A stretch of DNA of 64,000 nucleotides, taken from contig NZ_MINI01000038.1 of the NCBI RefSeq assembly GCF_002906855.1, forward strand, positions 992,001 through 1,056,000. The letters run 5' to 3'. The stretch comes from Pseudomonas putida (GTDB lineage Bacteria > Pseudomonadota > Gammaproteobacteria > Pseudomonadales > Pseudomonadaceae). The notes beneath the pieces were generated by a model that made no database searches, had not been told where the DNA came from, and saw only the letters and a list, made by a program, of their open reading frames with translations. Each line of letters starts with the position of its first letter. Within the stretch, counting starts at the first letter, position 1. A program made the position numbers and the translations under genes. Of the stretch, positions 50,982 to 59,635 are shown in pieces.

Positions 50982-51368
50982 ATGAAACCCGCATTACTGA
51001 AAAAGCCCCTGCGCCTGCTCGTCGAGCTGGCGGTCCTGCTGGCCTTGTTCCTGTTCGGTGGCCAACTGGCCGCCTGGCTGGGCTGGCCGATTCCTGGCGG
51101 GGTGATGGGCCTGGGCCTGCTGTTGCTGCTATTCGCCTTCGGTGTGCTCAAGCCGGCCACCTTGCAACTGGGCGCTGGCTGGCTGATGGCGGAAATGCTC
51201 CTGTTCTTCATCCCGGCGCTGATGAGCCTGCTCGATTACGGCAGCCTGATGCGCAGCGAAGGTTGGCGCATCCTGCTGGTCATCGCCGTGAGTACCCTGA
51301 TGGTCATGGTGGTGACCGCCGTGACCGTGGAACTGGTCTGCCGCTGGAGGTTGCGCCATGAGCCTTGA
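50982..51368 (+). CDS. CidA/LrgA-family membrane protein
   Basis: This small holin-like protein has 128 residues and four membrane helices. The PIPGGVMGLGLLLLLF motif is the family hallmark. CidA/LrgA proteins modulate murein hydrolase activity or move small metabolites. It overlaps the next gene by 11 bp, so the pair is coupled. Confidence 0.9.
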   Translation: MKPALLKKPLRLLVELAVLLALFLFGGQLAAWLGWPIPGGVMGLGLLLLLFAFGVLKPATLQLGAGWLMAEMLLFFIPALMSLLDYGSLMRSEGWRILLVIAVSTLMVMVVTAVTVELVCRWRLRHEP

Positions 51369-52044
51369 ACCCATGCCACTGTTCTGGCTGGCACTGACCC
51401 TGGCGGCCTACCTGGCCAGCCGCTGGCTATATCGACGCACCGGGCGCTACCTGATGTCGCCATTGATTCTGGTCCCGGCATTGCTGCTGGCGGTGGCCGT
51501 GCCGCTGCACACGGCTTACGCTGAATATTCGCGCAACACCCATTGGCTGATGAGCGTGCTGGGCCCGGTGACCGTGGCCTTCGCCGTGCCGATCTGGCAA
51601 CAGCGGGCGATGCTGGCGCGGCATTGGCCGGCGCTGTTGCTGGGCATGGTAGCGGGCAGCGCGGCGTCGATCGCCAGTTCCTGGAGCCTGGCGCACCTGT
51701 TGGCGCTGGATGATGCGATCAGCCTGTCGCTGGTGCCGCGTTCGATCACCACGCCATTCGCCATGCCGCTGGCCCATGACCTGGGTGGCGTACCGGAACT
51801 GACTGCGGTGTTCGTGATGTTCACCGGGGTGCTGGGTGCCATGTTCGGCGGCGTGCTGCTGCGCTGGCTGCCCTTGCGTACACCGCTGGCGCGGGGCGCG
51901 CTGTTTGGTGTGGGCGCGCATGGCGCCGGGGTCAGCCGGGCCCAGGAAGTGGGCCGCGAAGAGGGCTCGGTGGCCGGCCTGGTCATGGTCCTCACCGGCC
52001 TGCTCAACCTGTTCGCCGCGCCGTTGCTGGCGATGCTGCTGTGA
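51358..52044 (+). CDS. LrgB/CidB-family membrane protein
   Basis: This 228-residue protein of about seven helices is the partner of the preceding CidA/LrgA protein. The conserved segments LVPRSITTPFAMPLAHDLGG and GVGAHGAGVSRAQEVG (with the family GTA/GVGAH-type loop) are diagnostic. In plants and bacteria LrgB-like proteins transport glycolate, glycerate or pyruvate. The LysR gene upstream is the likely regulator. Confidence 0.9.
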   Translation: MSLEPMPLFWLALTLAAYLASRWLYRRTGRYLMSPLILVPALLLAVAVPLHTAYAEYSRNTHWLMSVLGPVTVAFAVPIWQQRAMLARHWPALLLGMVAGSAASIASSWSLAHLLALDDAISLSLVPRSITTPFAMPLAHDLGGVPELTAVFVMFTGVLGAMFGGVLLRWLPLRTPLARGALFGVGAHGAGVSRAQEVGREEGSVAGLVMVLTGLLNLFAAPLLAMLL

Positions 52045-52220
52045 CCTTACGTGCCACTGACTCGCTCGGTCATCAAGCTGGCTGGTAACGCAATTTTCAC
52101 ATCACGGGCTGCTGCTTACACTCGACCTCGACATAGAGAGCACATGTAAGTGCCGAGGTGACATGCAATGACCGCAGCCTTGCCCTATTCCGTCGACACC
52201 ACTCCACCGGGACAATCCTG

Positions 52221-53126
52221 ATGCCTATCGCCGAGATTCCATTGCGCGTCTGGCGTACCCGGGGGCAGTGTTTTTCATTCCGGGGCCAGAGCATCCGCTA
52301 CTGGACCGCAGGGCAAGGAGAGCCCTTGTTACTGTTGCATGGGTTTCCCACGGCAAGCTGGGACTGGCACTACCTGTGGGCGCCGCTGAGTCAACGCTTC
52401 CGGGTGATTGCCTGCGACATGCTCGGCTTCGGCGATTCCGCCAAGCCGCTCAACCACCGCTACAGCCTGATGGAGCAGGCGGACCTGCAACAGGCGCTGC
52501 TGGCGCACCTGGAGGTTGAGCAGCCGGTGCATCTGCTGGCACACGACTACGGTGGCAGCGTGGCTCAGGAACTGCTGTCGCGGCACCACGAACAGCGTGG
52601 CGACATCGCCAGCTGCGTGTTCCTCAACAGTGGGCTGTTCCCGGAAAGCTGTCAGATCCCGCTGGTCCAGAAGCTGCTCCTTAGCCGCCTGGGCTGGCTG
52701 GTGGGGCGTTCGTTCGGGCGCGACGATCTGGTGCGCAACGTGACCCAAATCTACGGCCCGTGCACCCACCCCAGTGAAAGCGCGCTGGATGATTGCTGGA
52801 GCCTGATCACCGCCAACTACGGTACGCGCGTCCTGCACAAGCTGGTGGGTTACCAGCGTGAGCGCAGGCAGCATCGTGAGCGCTGGGTTGGGGCATTGCA
52901 GCGCGGTGGCATACCGCTGCGGTTCATAAACGGCATCGCCGACCCTTTGTCCGGCGCGGATATGGTCGAGCGCTATCGGCAGCTGGTGCCTAACCCGGAT
53001 ATCGTGCAACTGCAAGGCATCGGCCATTACCCACACACCGAAGCGCCCGTGCAGGTGCTGCGCCATTACCTGGCCTTTCGCGAACAGCTGTTGAGCTACC
53101 TGCCGCAGAGTGTTGCCTGCTCCTGA
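52221..53126 (+). CDS. Alpha/beta hydrolase with an aspartate nucleophile (MEST/epoxide-hydrolase-like)
   Basis: This 301-residue alpha/beta hydrolase has HDYGGS as its nucleophile elbow, so Asp replaces the usual Ser, as in haloalkane dehalogenases and epoxide hydrolases. HGFPTASWDW supplies the oxyanion-hole region, the acid is probably in NGIADPLSG, and the His is in GIGHYPHTEAP. The wording around the elbow (LLAHDYGGSVAQELL) is closest to MEST-type proteins. The ATG at 52221 follows AATCCTG and is the best of several starts. Single gene; substrate unknown. Confidence 0.8.
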   Translation: MPIAEIPLRVWRTRGQCFSFRGQSIRYWTAGQGEPLLLLHGFPTASWDWHYLWAPLSQRFRVIACDMLGFGDSAKPLNHRYSLMEQADLQQALLAHLEVEQPVHLLAHDYGGSVAQELLSRHHEQRGDIASCVFLNSGLFPESCQIPLVQKLLLSRLGWLVGRSFGRDDLVRNVTQIYGPCTHPSESALDDCWSLITANYGTRVLHKLVGYQRERRQHRERWVGALQRGGIPLRFINGIADPLSGADMVERYRQLVPNPDIVQLQGIGHYPHTEAPVQVLRHYLAFREQLLSYLPQSVACS

Positions 53127-53188
53127 GCCGGCGATCATCGCCTGGCGTTTTTTTTGTCGGGGGATGGGGCGAGGCTGCAGGTGGCTGT

Positions 53189-53254
53189 CGACAGATTTGC
53201 AGCGCTTATGAGCTCGAGCGCCGCCCGCGCGGCGCTCGATTTTACAGGTACTAC
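53189..53254 (+). repeat. 66-bp intergenic repeat with an 11-bp stem (copy B)
   Basis: TCGAGCGCCGC and GCGGCGCTCGA form the core stem (53214-53239). The flanks correspond to those of the copy at 37665-37730 in reverse orientation. It lies downstream of the hydrolase gene. Confidence 0.75.
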
Positions 53255-53310
53255 ACCTCTCAAGGCATGCCTCCCCCAGGCATCACATCTATCAAGCCAT
53301 GCACATGCCC

Positions 53311-53341
53311 AAAAAAAAGGCCGCTGCAAAACGCAGCGGCC
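53311..53341 (-). terminator. Rho-independent terminator for a minus-strand transcript
   Basis: Read on the minus strand, GGCCGCTGC and GCAGCGGCC (loop GTTTT) are followed by eight T residues. It closes the hmgR transcript together with the small ORF at 53357-53485. Confidence 0.9.
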
Positions 53342-53356
53342 AATCGAGACGTTAGA

Positions 53357-53485
53357 TCAAGGAGCTTCAAAATCAACGTCGGTGAACCTCGCGGGCCTGA
53401 AAGGCGGGGGGTAGAGCCCTTCATGCCGGCCAGTGAGGTAAGAATAAGCGCTTGATCCTGTGGGAAAAATAGCCGCTTGTGACAT
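53357..53485 (-). CDS. Candidate 42-residue small protein downstream of hmgR
   Basis: The ORF begins MSQAAIFPTGSSAYSYLTG and ends FTDVDFEAP. It lies 39 bp after hmgR on the same strand, has AAAGGTGA immediately before the ATG, and ends 15 bp before a strong terminator, so it would be the last cistron of the hmgR mRNA. Against it, third-position GC is only about half, much lower than in neighbouring genes, and I recognise no family. It could instead be part of a small RNA or a long 3' UTR. Confidence 0.4.
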   Translation of the reverse strand: MSQAAIFPTGSSAYSYLTGRHEGLYPPPFRPARFTDVDFEAP

Positions 53486-53524
53486 TCACCTTTACGTTTC
53501 GGGCAACAGTGCCAGGCGGATTTT

Positions 53525-54307
53525 TCAGGCCGCTGGCGAGTAGCCCATGCGCCAGCTGGTGTCTCGCGCTGCAGCCAACAGACGCCGGGCTGCCGGGCCG
53601 TGCTCATCGGCATGGAAGATCGAGGTCGGGCCGACCACGGTCATCACCGCCGCGATCTGCCCCATGGCGTTGAACACTGGTGCAGACAACGCATCCACAC
53701 CCGGCATCAACAGACCGTGCACATGGTGCAAGCCCTGTTCGCGGATCCCCGCCAGCAAGCCTTCGTAGTCGCTGGCGTTCTGCTGCAGTGCGGCCAGCTC
53801 GCGGTCACGCAGCTCCACCGTCTCTCGCTCAGGCAGATGGGCGGCAAACACCAGGCCGGTGGAAGAGCTGAGCAGCGGCAGCACCGAACCGATCTGGGTC
53901 ACCACCGTGACCGCCCGTACGGCGGGCTCGATGCTGACCACGGTGGCGCCCTGGTTGCCCCATACGGCGAGGAAGCAACTCTCGTTCAGCTCATCGCGCA
54001 GTTGCGACAGTGGCAGTGCCGCCACTTTCAGTACATCGATGCTGCCCAGCGCTGCAAGCCCCACACGCAATGCTTCGCGCCCCAATCCATAGTGGTTGGT
54101 GGCGGCATCCTGCTCGGCGAAACCACTGGCGATCAGCGCCTGCAGGTAGCGGTGCACCTTGCTCGCCGGCATCTGCACATGCTCGGCCAGGCGCGACAGC
54201 GAGGTAGAGGGGGAAAGCTCGGCAAGGGCCTTGAGGATGTCGGTGCCGACTTCCGCCGAGCGGACTTTCTGCTTGCCGTTGTCGGCGGGGGAGCTGGCTT
54301 TGGCCAT
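53525..54307 (-). CDS. hmgR: IclR-family repressor of the homogentisate operon
   Basis: HmgR represses hmgABC and releases DNA on binding homogentisate. The 260-residue protein has an N-terminal winged HTH (LSRLAEHVQMPASKVHRYLQALIASGFAE, about residues 37-65) and the IclR effector domain (VSIEPAVRAVTVVTQIGSVLPLLSSSTG). The ATG at 54307 is chosen over the frame opening at 54370, which would run into the operator. It is divergent from hmgA across 114 bp holding a 17-bp palindrome. Confidence 0.93.
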   Translation of the reverse strand: MAKASSPADNGKQKVRSAEVGTDILKALAELSPSTSLSRLAEHVQMPASKVHRYLQALIASGFAEQDAATNHYGLGREALRVGLAALGSIDVLKVAALPLSQLRDELNESCFLAVWGNQGATVVSIEPAVRAVTVVTQIGSVLPLLSSSTGLVFAAHLPERETVELRDRELAALQQNASDYEGLLAGIREQGLHHVHGLLMPGVDALSAPVFNAMGQIAAVMTVVGPTSIFHADEHGPAARRLLAAARDTSWRMGYSPAA

Positions 54308-54370
54308 GGGTAGGAAGCTTCCGGATTTTTCGCGTCGCGCCTTTATAGCTTGACGCCTGGCGGGGAGCAA

Positions 54371-54397
54371 ATTACGTTATTCGTAATCAGATTACGA
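54371..54397. promoter_or_regulatory. HmgR operator, two overlapping palindromes
   Basis: TCGTAATC-A-GATTACGA (54381-54397) is a perfect 17-bp palindrome, matching the size of the HmgR site reported for P. putida. A second dyad, ATTACG-N5-CGTAAT (54371-54387), overlaps its left half. They lie 24 bp before hmgA and would serve both divergent genes. Confidence 0.85.
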
Positions 54398-54421
54398 TAA
54401 AAACAAAATCCGGAGGTTTCG

Positions 54422-55723
54422 ATGCACCACGACACGTCCCCCGACCTTCAGTACCTGAGCGGCTTCGGAAACGAATTCGCCAGCGAAGCATTGCCCGGTG
54501 CCCTGCCGGTCGGGCAGAACTCGCCACAGAAAGCCCCCTATGGCCTGTATGCCGAGCTGCTGTCGGGCACGGCGTTCACCATGGCCCGCAGCGAACTGCG
54601 TCGCACCTGGCTGTATCGCATCCGGCCATCGGCCCTGCACCCGCGTTTCGAGCGCCTGCAGCGCCAGCCCTTGAGCGGCCCGTTGGGTGCGGTCACGCCC
54701 AACCGCCTGCGCTGGAACCCACAGCCCATGCCCAGCGAGCCAACCGATTTCATCGAAGGCTGGGTGCCGATGGTGGCCAACTCGGCAGCCGAAAAACCGG
54801 CCGGGGTCAGCATCTACATCTACTGCGCCAACCGCACCATGGACCGGGTGTTCTTCAACGCTGACGGCGAACTGCTGCTGGTGCCGGAGCAAGGCCGCCT
54901 GCGCATCGCCAGCGAACTGGGCGTGATGGACGTCGAACCACAGGAAATCGCCGTGATCCCGCGCGGCATGAAGTTCCGTGTCGAGTTGCCCGATGGCCAG
55001 GCCCGCGGCTATATCGCAGAAAACCACGGCGCGCCGCTGCGCCTGCCTGACCTGGGGCCGATCGGCAGCAATGGCCTGGCCAACCCTCGTGATTTCCTCA
55101 CCCCGGTGGCGCATTACGAAGAAGTTGATGGCCCGGTGCAGCTGGTGCAGAAGTTCCTCGGCGAGCATTGGGCTTGCGAGCTGCAGCACTCGCCGCTGGA
55201 CGTGGTCGCTTGGCATGGCAGCAACGTGCCCTACAAGTATGACCTGCGCCGTTTCAACACCATCGGCACGGTCAGCTTCGACCATCCGGACCCGTCGATC
55301 TTCACCGTGCTGACTTCGCCGACCAGCGTGCACGGCATGGCCAACATGGACTTCGTGATCTTCCCGCCGCGCTGGATGGTGGCCGAGAACACCTTCCGTC
55401 CACCTTGGTTCCACCGCAACCTGATGAACGAATTCATGGGCCTGATCAACGGAGCCTACGACGCCAAGGCCGAAGGCTTCCTGCCGGGTGGTGCCTCGTT
55501 GCACGGGGTGATGAGTGCCCACGGGCCGGATGCCGAGACCTGCGAGAAGGCCATCGCCGCCGAACTGGCGCCGCACAAGATCGACAACACCATGGCCTTC
55601 ATGTTCGAGACCAGCCAGGTGCTGCGCCCGAGCCTGCAGGCACTCGACAGCCCGCAATTGCAGGCCGACTACGATAGTTGCTGGGCCACCTTGCCGAGCA
55701 CCTTCAACCCGAACCGGAGATAA
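54422..55723 (+). CDS. hmgA: Homogentisate 1,2-dioxygenase
   Basis: It opens homogentisate to maleylacetoacetate in phenylalanine and tyrosine degradation, using Fe(II). The 433-residue protein has the N-terminal YLSGFGNEFASEALPGALP. The iron ligands lie in PPWFHRNLMNEFMG (His and Glu) and LHGVMSAHGPD (His). CGGAGG precedes the ATG. It is first in the hmgA-fahA-maiA operon, with 3- and 11-bp gaps. Confidence 0.97.
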   Translation: MHHDTSPDLQYLSGFGNEFASEALPGALPVGQNSPQKAPYGLYAELLSGTAFTMARSELRRTWLYRIRPSALHPRFERLQRQPLSGPLGAVTPNRLRWNPQPMPSEPTDFIEGWVPMVANSAAEKPAGVSIYIYCANRTMDRVFFNADGELLLVPEQGRLRIASELGVMDVEPQEIAVIPRGMKFRVELPDGQARGYIAENHGAPLRLPDLGPIGSNGLANPRDFLTPVAHYEEVDGPVQLVQKFLGEHWACELQHSPLDVVAWHGSNVPYKYDLRRFNTIGTVSFDHPDPSIFTVLTSPTSVHGMANMDFVIFPPRWMVAENTFRPPWFHRNLMNEFMGLINGAYDAKAEGFLPGGASLHGVMSAHGPDAETCEKAIAAELAPHKIDNTMAFMFETSQVLRPSLQALDSPQLQADYDSCWATLPSTFNPNRR

Positions 55724-55726
55724 CCC

Positions 55727-57019
55727 ATGAACCAGACCGCCATCGCCCGTAGCTGGGTCGAGCACGCCAACGGGCACAGCGACTTCCCGCTGCAGAACCT
55801 GCCGCTGGGCGTCTTCAGCCGCCCGGGTGAAGCACTGCGCTGTGGCGTCGCCATCGGCGATGCCATCCTTGATCTGGAAGCCGCGCTGGCCTTGGGCCTG
55901 TTCGCTGGCCAGGCCAAGGTAGCGGTGGAAGCCACCCGTGGCGGTGCGCTGAACGGCTTCTTCGCGCTGGGGCGTGATGCCCGGGTGGCGCTGCGTGAGC
56001 GTCTGCTGGAGCTGTTGGGCGAGCACAGCGAACACCAAGCTGTGCTCAAGTCTGCGCTGTATCCGGCCAGTGAGTGCCAGTTGCACCTGCCGGCCAAGGT
56101 CGGCGACTACACCGACTTCTACGTCGGTATCCAGCACGCCACCAACGTCGGCAAGCTGTTCCGCCCCGACAACCCGCTGCTGCCCAACTACAAGTACGTC
56201 CCGATCGGCTACCACGGCCGCGCCTCAACCTTGCGTCCATCGGGTACCGAGGTCCGTCGCCCGCAAGGCCAGACCTTGCCTGCCGGCCACACCGAGCCGA
56301 CTTTCGGCCCCTGCGCGCGGCTGGACTACGAACTGGAGCTGGGCATCTGGATCGGCCAGGGCAACGATATGGGCCAGGCCATTCCGATTGCCGAGGCCGA
56401 GCAGCACCTTGCCGGTCTGTGCTTGCTCAACGACTGGTCGGCGCGGGATATCCAGGCCTGGGAATACCAGCCACTGGGCCCGTTCCTGTCAAAGAGTTTC
56501 ATCACCACGATTTCGCCGTGGGTAGTCACCGCCGAAGCCCTGGAGCCCTTCCGCTGCGCCCAGCCGGCCCGCCCGGAAGGCGATCCGCAGCCGCTGCCAT
56601 ACCTGCTCGATCAGCGTGACCAGGCCAATGGCGCCTTCGATATCGAACTGGAAGTGCTGCTGCTCACCGAGCGCATGCGCGAGCAGGGCTTGCCGGCGCA
56701 ACGTCTGGCCTTGAGCAACACCTTGAACATGTACTGGACCGTGGCCCAGCTGATCGCCCATCACAGCGTCAATGGCTGCCAACTGCAGCCCGGCGACCTG
56801 TTCGGTTCCGGTACCCTGTCCGGTGCCACGCCAGACGCCTACGGCAGCCTGTTGGAAACCACCGTGGGCGGCAAGCAGCCGGTGGAACTGGCCAGTGGCG
56901 AGATCCGCAAGTTCCTCGAAGACGGTGACGAAATCATCCTGCGCGCCCGCTGCAAGCGTGAGGGCGTGGCCAGCATCGGCTTCGGCGAATGCCGCGGCAA
57001 GATCATCGCAGCCAACTGA
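55727..57019 (+). CDS. hmgB: Fumarylacetoacetase
   Basis: It hydrolyses fumarylacetoacetate to fumarate and acetoacetate, the last step of the pathway. In its 430 residues are the N-terminal FAH domain (to about residue 110) and the catalytic FAH domain with DFYVGIQHATNVGKLF, the metal-binding DYELELGIWIG (E-x-E) and LNDWSARDIQAWEY. It starts 3 bp after hmgA. Confidence 0.96.
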   Translation: MNQTAIARSWVEHANGHSDFPLQNLPLGVFSRPGEALRCGVAIGDAILDLEAALALGLFAGQAKVAVEATRGGALNGFFALGRDARVALRERLLELLGEHSEHQAVLKSALYPASECQLHLPAKVGDYTDFYVGIQHATNVGKLFRPDNPLLPNYKYVPIGYHGRASTLRPSGTEVRRPQGQTLPAGHTEPTFGPCARLDYELELGIWIGQGNDMGQAIPIAEAEQHLAGLCLLNDWSARDIQAWEYQPLGPFLSKSFITTISPWVVTAEALEPFRCAQPARPEGDPQPLPYLLDQRDQANGAFDIELEVLLLTERMREQGLPAQRLALSNTLNMYWTVAQLIAHHSVNGCQLQPGDLFGSGTLSGATPDAYGSLLETTVGGKQPVELASGEIRKFLEDGDEIILRARCKREGVASIGFGECRGKIIAAN

Positions 57020-57030
57020 GGGAGCAGGCC

Positions 57031-57663
57031 ATGGAGCTGTATACCTATTACCGTTCCACCTCTTCCTATCGGGTGCGCATTGCCCTGGCGCTGAAGGGCC
57101 TGGATTACCAGGCCTTGCCGGTCAATCTGCTCGAGGGTGACCAGCGCGGTGATGCCTACGTCGCGGTGAACCCGCAAGGCCGGGTGCCGGCCTTGCGCAC
57201 CGACGGCGGTGAATTGCTGGTGCAGTCGCCAGCGATCATCGAGTACCTGGAAGAGGTTTATCCACAGCCCGCATTGCTGCCGGCTGGCGCGGCCCTGCGG
57301 GCCAAGGTGCGCGGCGTGGCGGCAATCATCGGTTGCGATGTGCACCCTCTGCACAATGTCAGCGTGCTCAATCAACTGCGCCAGCTGGGTCACGATGAGG
57401 CGCAGGTAAATCAGTGGATCGCCCACTGGGTCGGTCAAGGGCTGGCCGCCGTGGAGCAGTTGATTGGCGACCACGGTTATTGCTTTGGCGATGAGCCGGG
57501 GCTGGCGGATATCTACCTGATTCCGCAGTTGTATGCGGCCGAGCGCTTCAACATCGACCTCAGCGGCTACCCACGCATCGCCCGGGTCGCTGCACTGGCC
57601 AAGGGGCATTCGGCGTTCGCCAAGGCGCATCCGTCCTGCCAGGCGGACACGCCGGCTCAGTGA
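57031..57663 (+). CDS. maiA: Maleylacetoacetate isomerase (zeta-class GST)
   Basis: It isomerises maleylacetoacetate to fumarylacetoacetate with glutathione. The 210-residue zeta-class GST has STSSYRVRIALALKGLDY at the N-terminus. The glutathione site has Ser at the position where some relatives have Cys. VQSPAIIEYLEE is the glutathione-binding motif and the C-terminal helical domain is normal in length. The ATG at 57031, after GGGAGCAGG, is 11 bp after the previous gene. Also named hmgC. Its last 7 bp overlap the convergent SirB1-like gene. Confidence 0.95.
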   Translation: MELYTYYRSTSSYRVRIALALKGLDYQALPVNLLEGDQRGDAYVAVNPQGRVPALRTDGGELLVQSPAIIEYLEEVYPQPALLPAGAALRAKVRGVAAIIGCDVHPLHNVSVLNQLRQLGHDEAQVNQWIAHWVGQGLAAVEQLIGDHGYCFGDEPGLADIYLIPQLYAAERFNIDLSGYPRIARVAALAKGHSAFAKAHPSCQADTPAQ

Positions 57664-58463
57664 ATCGAACGGTTCACCGTCGGTAGCTTGCCGATACGTT
57701 CGGAGAGTTTCAGGCGCTGGACCGGGTCGTCGGTCAGCAGCAGGGCATGCTCCAGGTCGAAACGTTCGGCCTGGGGGCAGTCCAGCTGTTGATACAGCGT
57801 GGCGCGGGTCATGTAGTCACTGACCTGCGCCGGGCCCAGTTGCATGACCCGTTCGGCATCTATCAGCGCAGCCAGGTGGTTGTCGTTGCTGATATGCAAC
57901 TGGCGCAGGTTGCGCGAAAGGCGCTGCAGCATCTGCGTGGCGCTGGCGCTGTGCAGGTGTTCGGCAGTCAGCGGCACATGCGGGCCGAACTGGCGCGCCA
58001 GCAGCTCGCGGCAATCATTGGGGTACAGACGGCGCCCCCCGCAAGGGTCGAGCAGGTGATCGGCACCGGGCACGCGCAGCAGGAAGTGTCCAGGGAATGC
58101 CACGCCTTCCAGCGGTATGGACAGGCGCCGGGCCAGTTCCAGGGTGACGATCGCCAGTGCCAGGGGCTGGCCGCGTCGGCGCTGCAGTACCTTGTCCAAC
58201 AGCGCCGCTTGCGGGCGCAGCGGGTGGTATTCGTCCTGCTGGAAGCCCAGTGCATTGAGCTGACGCAGCAGCGGCTGGGCCAGTTCGGATAACGGCAGCA
58301 TGGGCAGGCAGGCACTGATCTGCCCTTGCAGGTTTTGCAGTGTGGCAAGGCTGGCCGCAGGCTCGACCTTGCGATCATGCTCGACGGCGATCCACAACGC
58401 AGCTTCCAGCAGGGCGACCGGCTCGCGCTCCAGGCATGCCAGGCAGGCTTGACGTGGTTTCAT
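57657..58463 (-). CDS. SirB1-family transglutaminase-like protein
   Basis: The 268-residue protein combines a transglutaminase-like core (LDKVLQRRRGQPLALAIVTLELARRL, GVAFPGHFLLRV, LLDPCGGRRLYPNDCRELL) with a C-terminal TPR-like repeat stretch (MTRATLYQQLDCPQAERFDLEHALLLTDDP). This layout defines the SirB1/YchA family. Its function is unknown. The ATG at 58463 gives the family start; the frame is open far upstream but overlaps the next gene's control region. Confidence 0.85.
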   Translation of the reverse strand: MKPRQACLACLEREPVALLEAALWIAVEHDRKVEPAASLATLQNLQGQISACLPMLPLSELAQPLLRQLNALGFQQDEYHPLRPQAALLDKVLQRRRGQPLALAIVTLELARRLSIPLEGVAFPGHFLLRVPGADHLLDPCGGRRLYPNDCRELLARQFGPHVPLTAEHLHSASATQMLQRLSRNLRQLHISNDNHLAALIDAERVMQLGPAQVSDYMTRATLYQQLDCPQAERFDLEHALLLTDDPVQRLKLSERIGKLPTVNRSIH

Positions 58464-58586
58464 GGGGCTCTCCACACACGTTTGAGTATTAGCTGGGGGA
58501 CGTGGATTCGTCCAGTGGTCCGCCCGCCGCGCCGGTCTGTGGCGCGTGCCTATACTGGTAGGAGCACCTCGTTGGGGAGCCAGTCG

Positions 58587-59606
58587 ATGTTCGCGCTGAT
58601 GCAAAGCACCCGTACCCAGTCGCTGCACCTGTTCATTGACCCGCCCACCGGCCTCAAGGCCGTCGTGGCGATTCACAGCGAGAAACTGGGCCCGGCGGTG
58701 GGCGGTTGCCGCTACCTGCCCTATGCCGATGACGAGAGTGCCATGACCGACGCCATTCGCCTGGCCCAAGGCATGAGCTACAAGGCGGCGCTGGCAGGGT
58801 TGCCCTTGGGTGGCGGCAAGGCGGTGATCATGCGCAACCCGCATGTGGAAAACCGTGCGGCGCTGTTCGAGGCGTTCGGCCGCTTCATCGATACCTTGCA
58901 AGGGCGTTTCATCATTGCCGTGGACAGCGGGACCTCGACCCTGGACATGGACTGCATTGCCCAGAGCACACTGCATGTCACCAGTACCACAGCTTCCGGT
59001 GACCCGTCACCGCATGCCGCCATGGGCGTGTTCGCCGGCATCCGCGCCACCTCGCAGGCACGCCTGGGCAGCAGCAACCTCGAAGGCCTGCGTGTCGCCG
59101 TGCAAGGGTTGGGCAATGTCGGTTATGCCTTGGCCGAGCAGTTGCATGCGGCGGGCGCGGAGTTGCTTGTAAGCGACCTGGACCCCGGGCGGGTGCGCTT
59201 GGCGGTGGAGCAGTTCAATGCTCACCCGGTGACCAATGACGCCCTGATCAGCACCCCTTGCGATATTTTCGCGCCCTGTGGCGTAGGGCCGGTGCTCAAT
59301 GGTCAGACCGTGATGCAGTTGCGTTGCGCGGCGGTGGCGGGGGCAGCGAACAATCAGCTGACCACGCTGCAGGTGGCTGACCAGCTGGAGTCGCGCGGCA
59401 TCCTGTATGCCCCCGACTATGTGATCAATGCTGGTGGCCTGATCTACGTGGCGCTGAAGCATCGCGGGGGCGACCTGGGTACAATCACCGCGCACCTGGC
59501 GCGGATACCTACGCGGCTGACCGAAGTGTTCGGCCATGCCCAGGCGGAAAAACGTTCGCCGGCCCGGGTGGCGCAAATGCTGGCCGAGCGTTTGCTTTAT
59601 GGTTGA
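58587..59606 (+). CDS. Leucine/valine/phenylalanine dehydrogenase-family enzyme
   Basis: This 339-residue member of the Glu/Leu/Phe/Val dehydrogenase family deaminates a branched or aromatic amino acid with NAD+. It has the substrate-lysine region (GLPLGGGKAVI, preceded by MSYKAALAG), the NAD-binding motif VAVQGLGNVGYALAEQL, and the family length of leucine dehydrogenases rather than hexameric glutamate dehydrogenase. The ATG at 58587 follows GGGGAGC. It would feed valine- or phenylalanine-derived keto acids into the pathways encoded nearby. The preferred substrate is not settled. Confidence 0.88.
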   Translation: MFALMQSTRTQSLHLFIDPPTGLKAVVAIHSEKLGPAVGGCRYLPYADDESAMTDAIRLAQGMSYKAALAGLPLGGGKAVIMRNPHVENRAALFEAFGRFIDTLQGRFIIAVDSGTSTLDMDCIAQSTLHVTSTTASGDPSPHAAMGVFAGIRATSQARLGSSNLEGLRVAVQGLGNVGYALAEQLHAAGAELLVSDLDPGRVRLAVEQFNAHPVTNDALISTPCDIFAPCGVGPVLNGQTVMQLRCAAVAGAANNQLTTLQVADQLESRGILYAPDYVINAGGLIYVALKHRGGDLGTITAHLARIPTRLTEVFGHAQAEKRSPARVAQMLAERLLYG

Positions 59607-59635
59607 AGTCGGACGCCGCAGCACCTTCAAGCCGC

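Noticed and set aside
54392..56215. 607-residue minus-strand frame over hmgA and hmgB
   Set aside because: It is antisense to two well-recognised enzymes, has no start signal, and has no recognisable domain.
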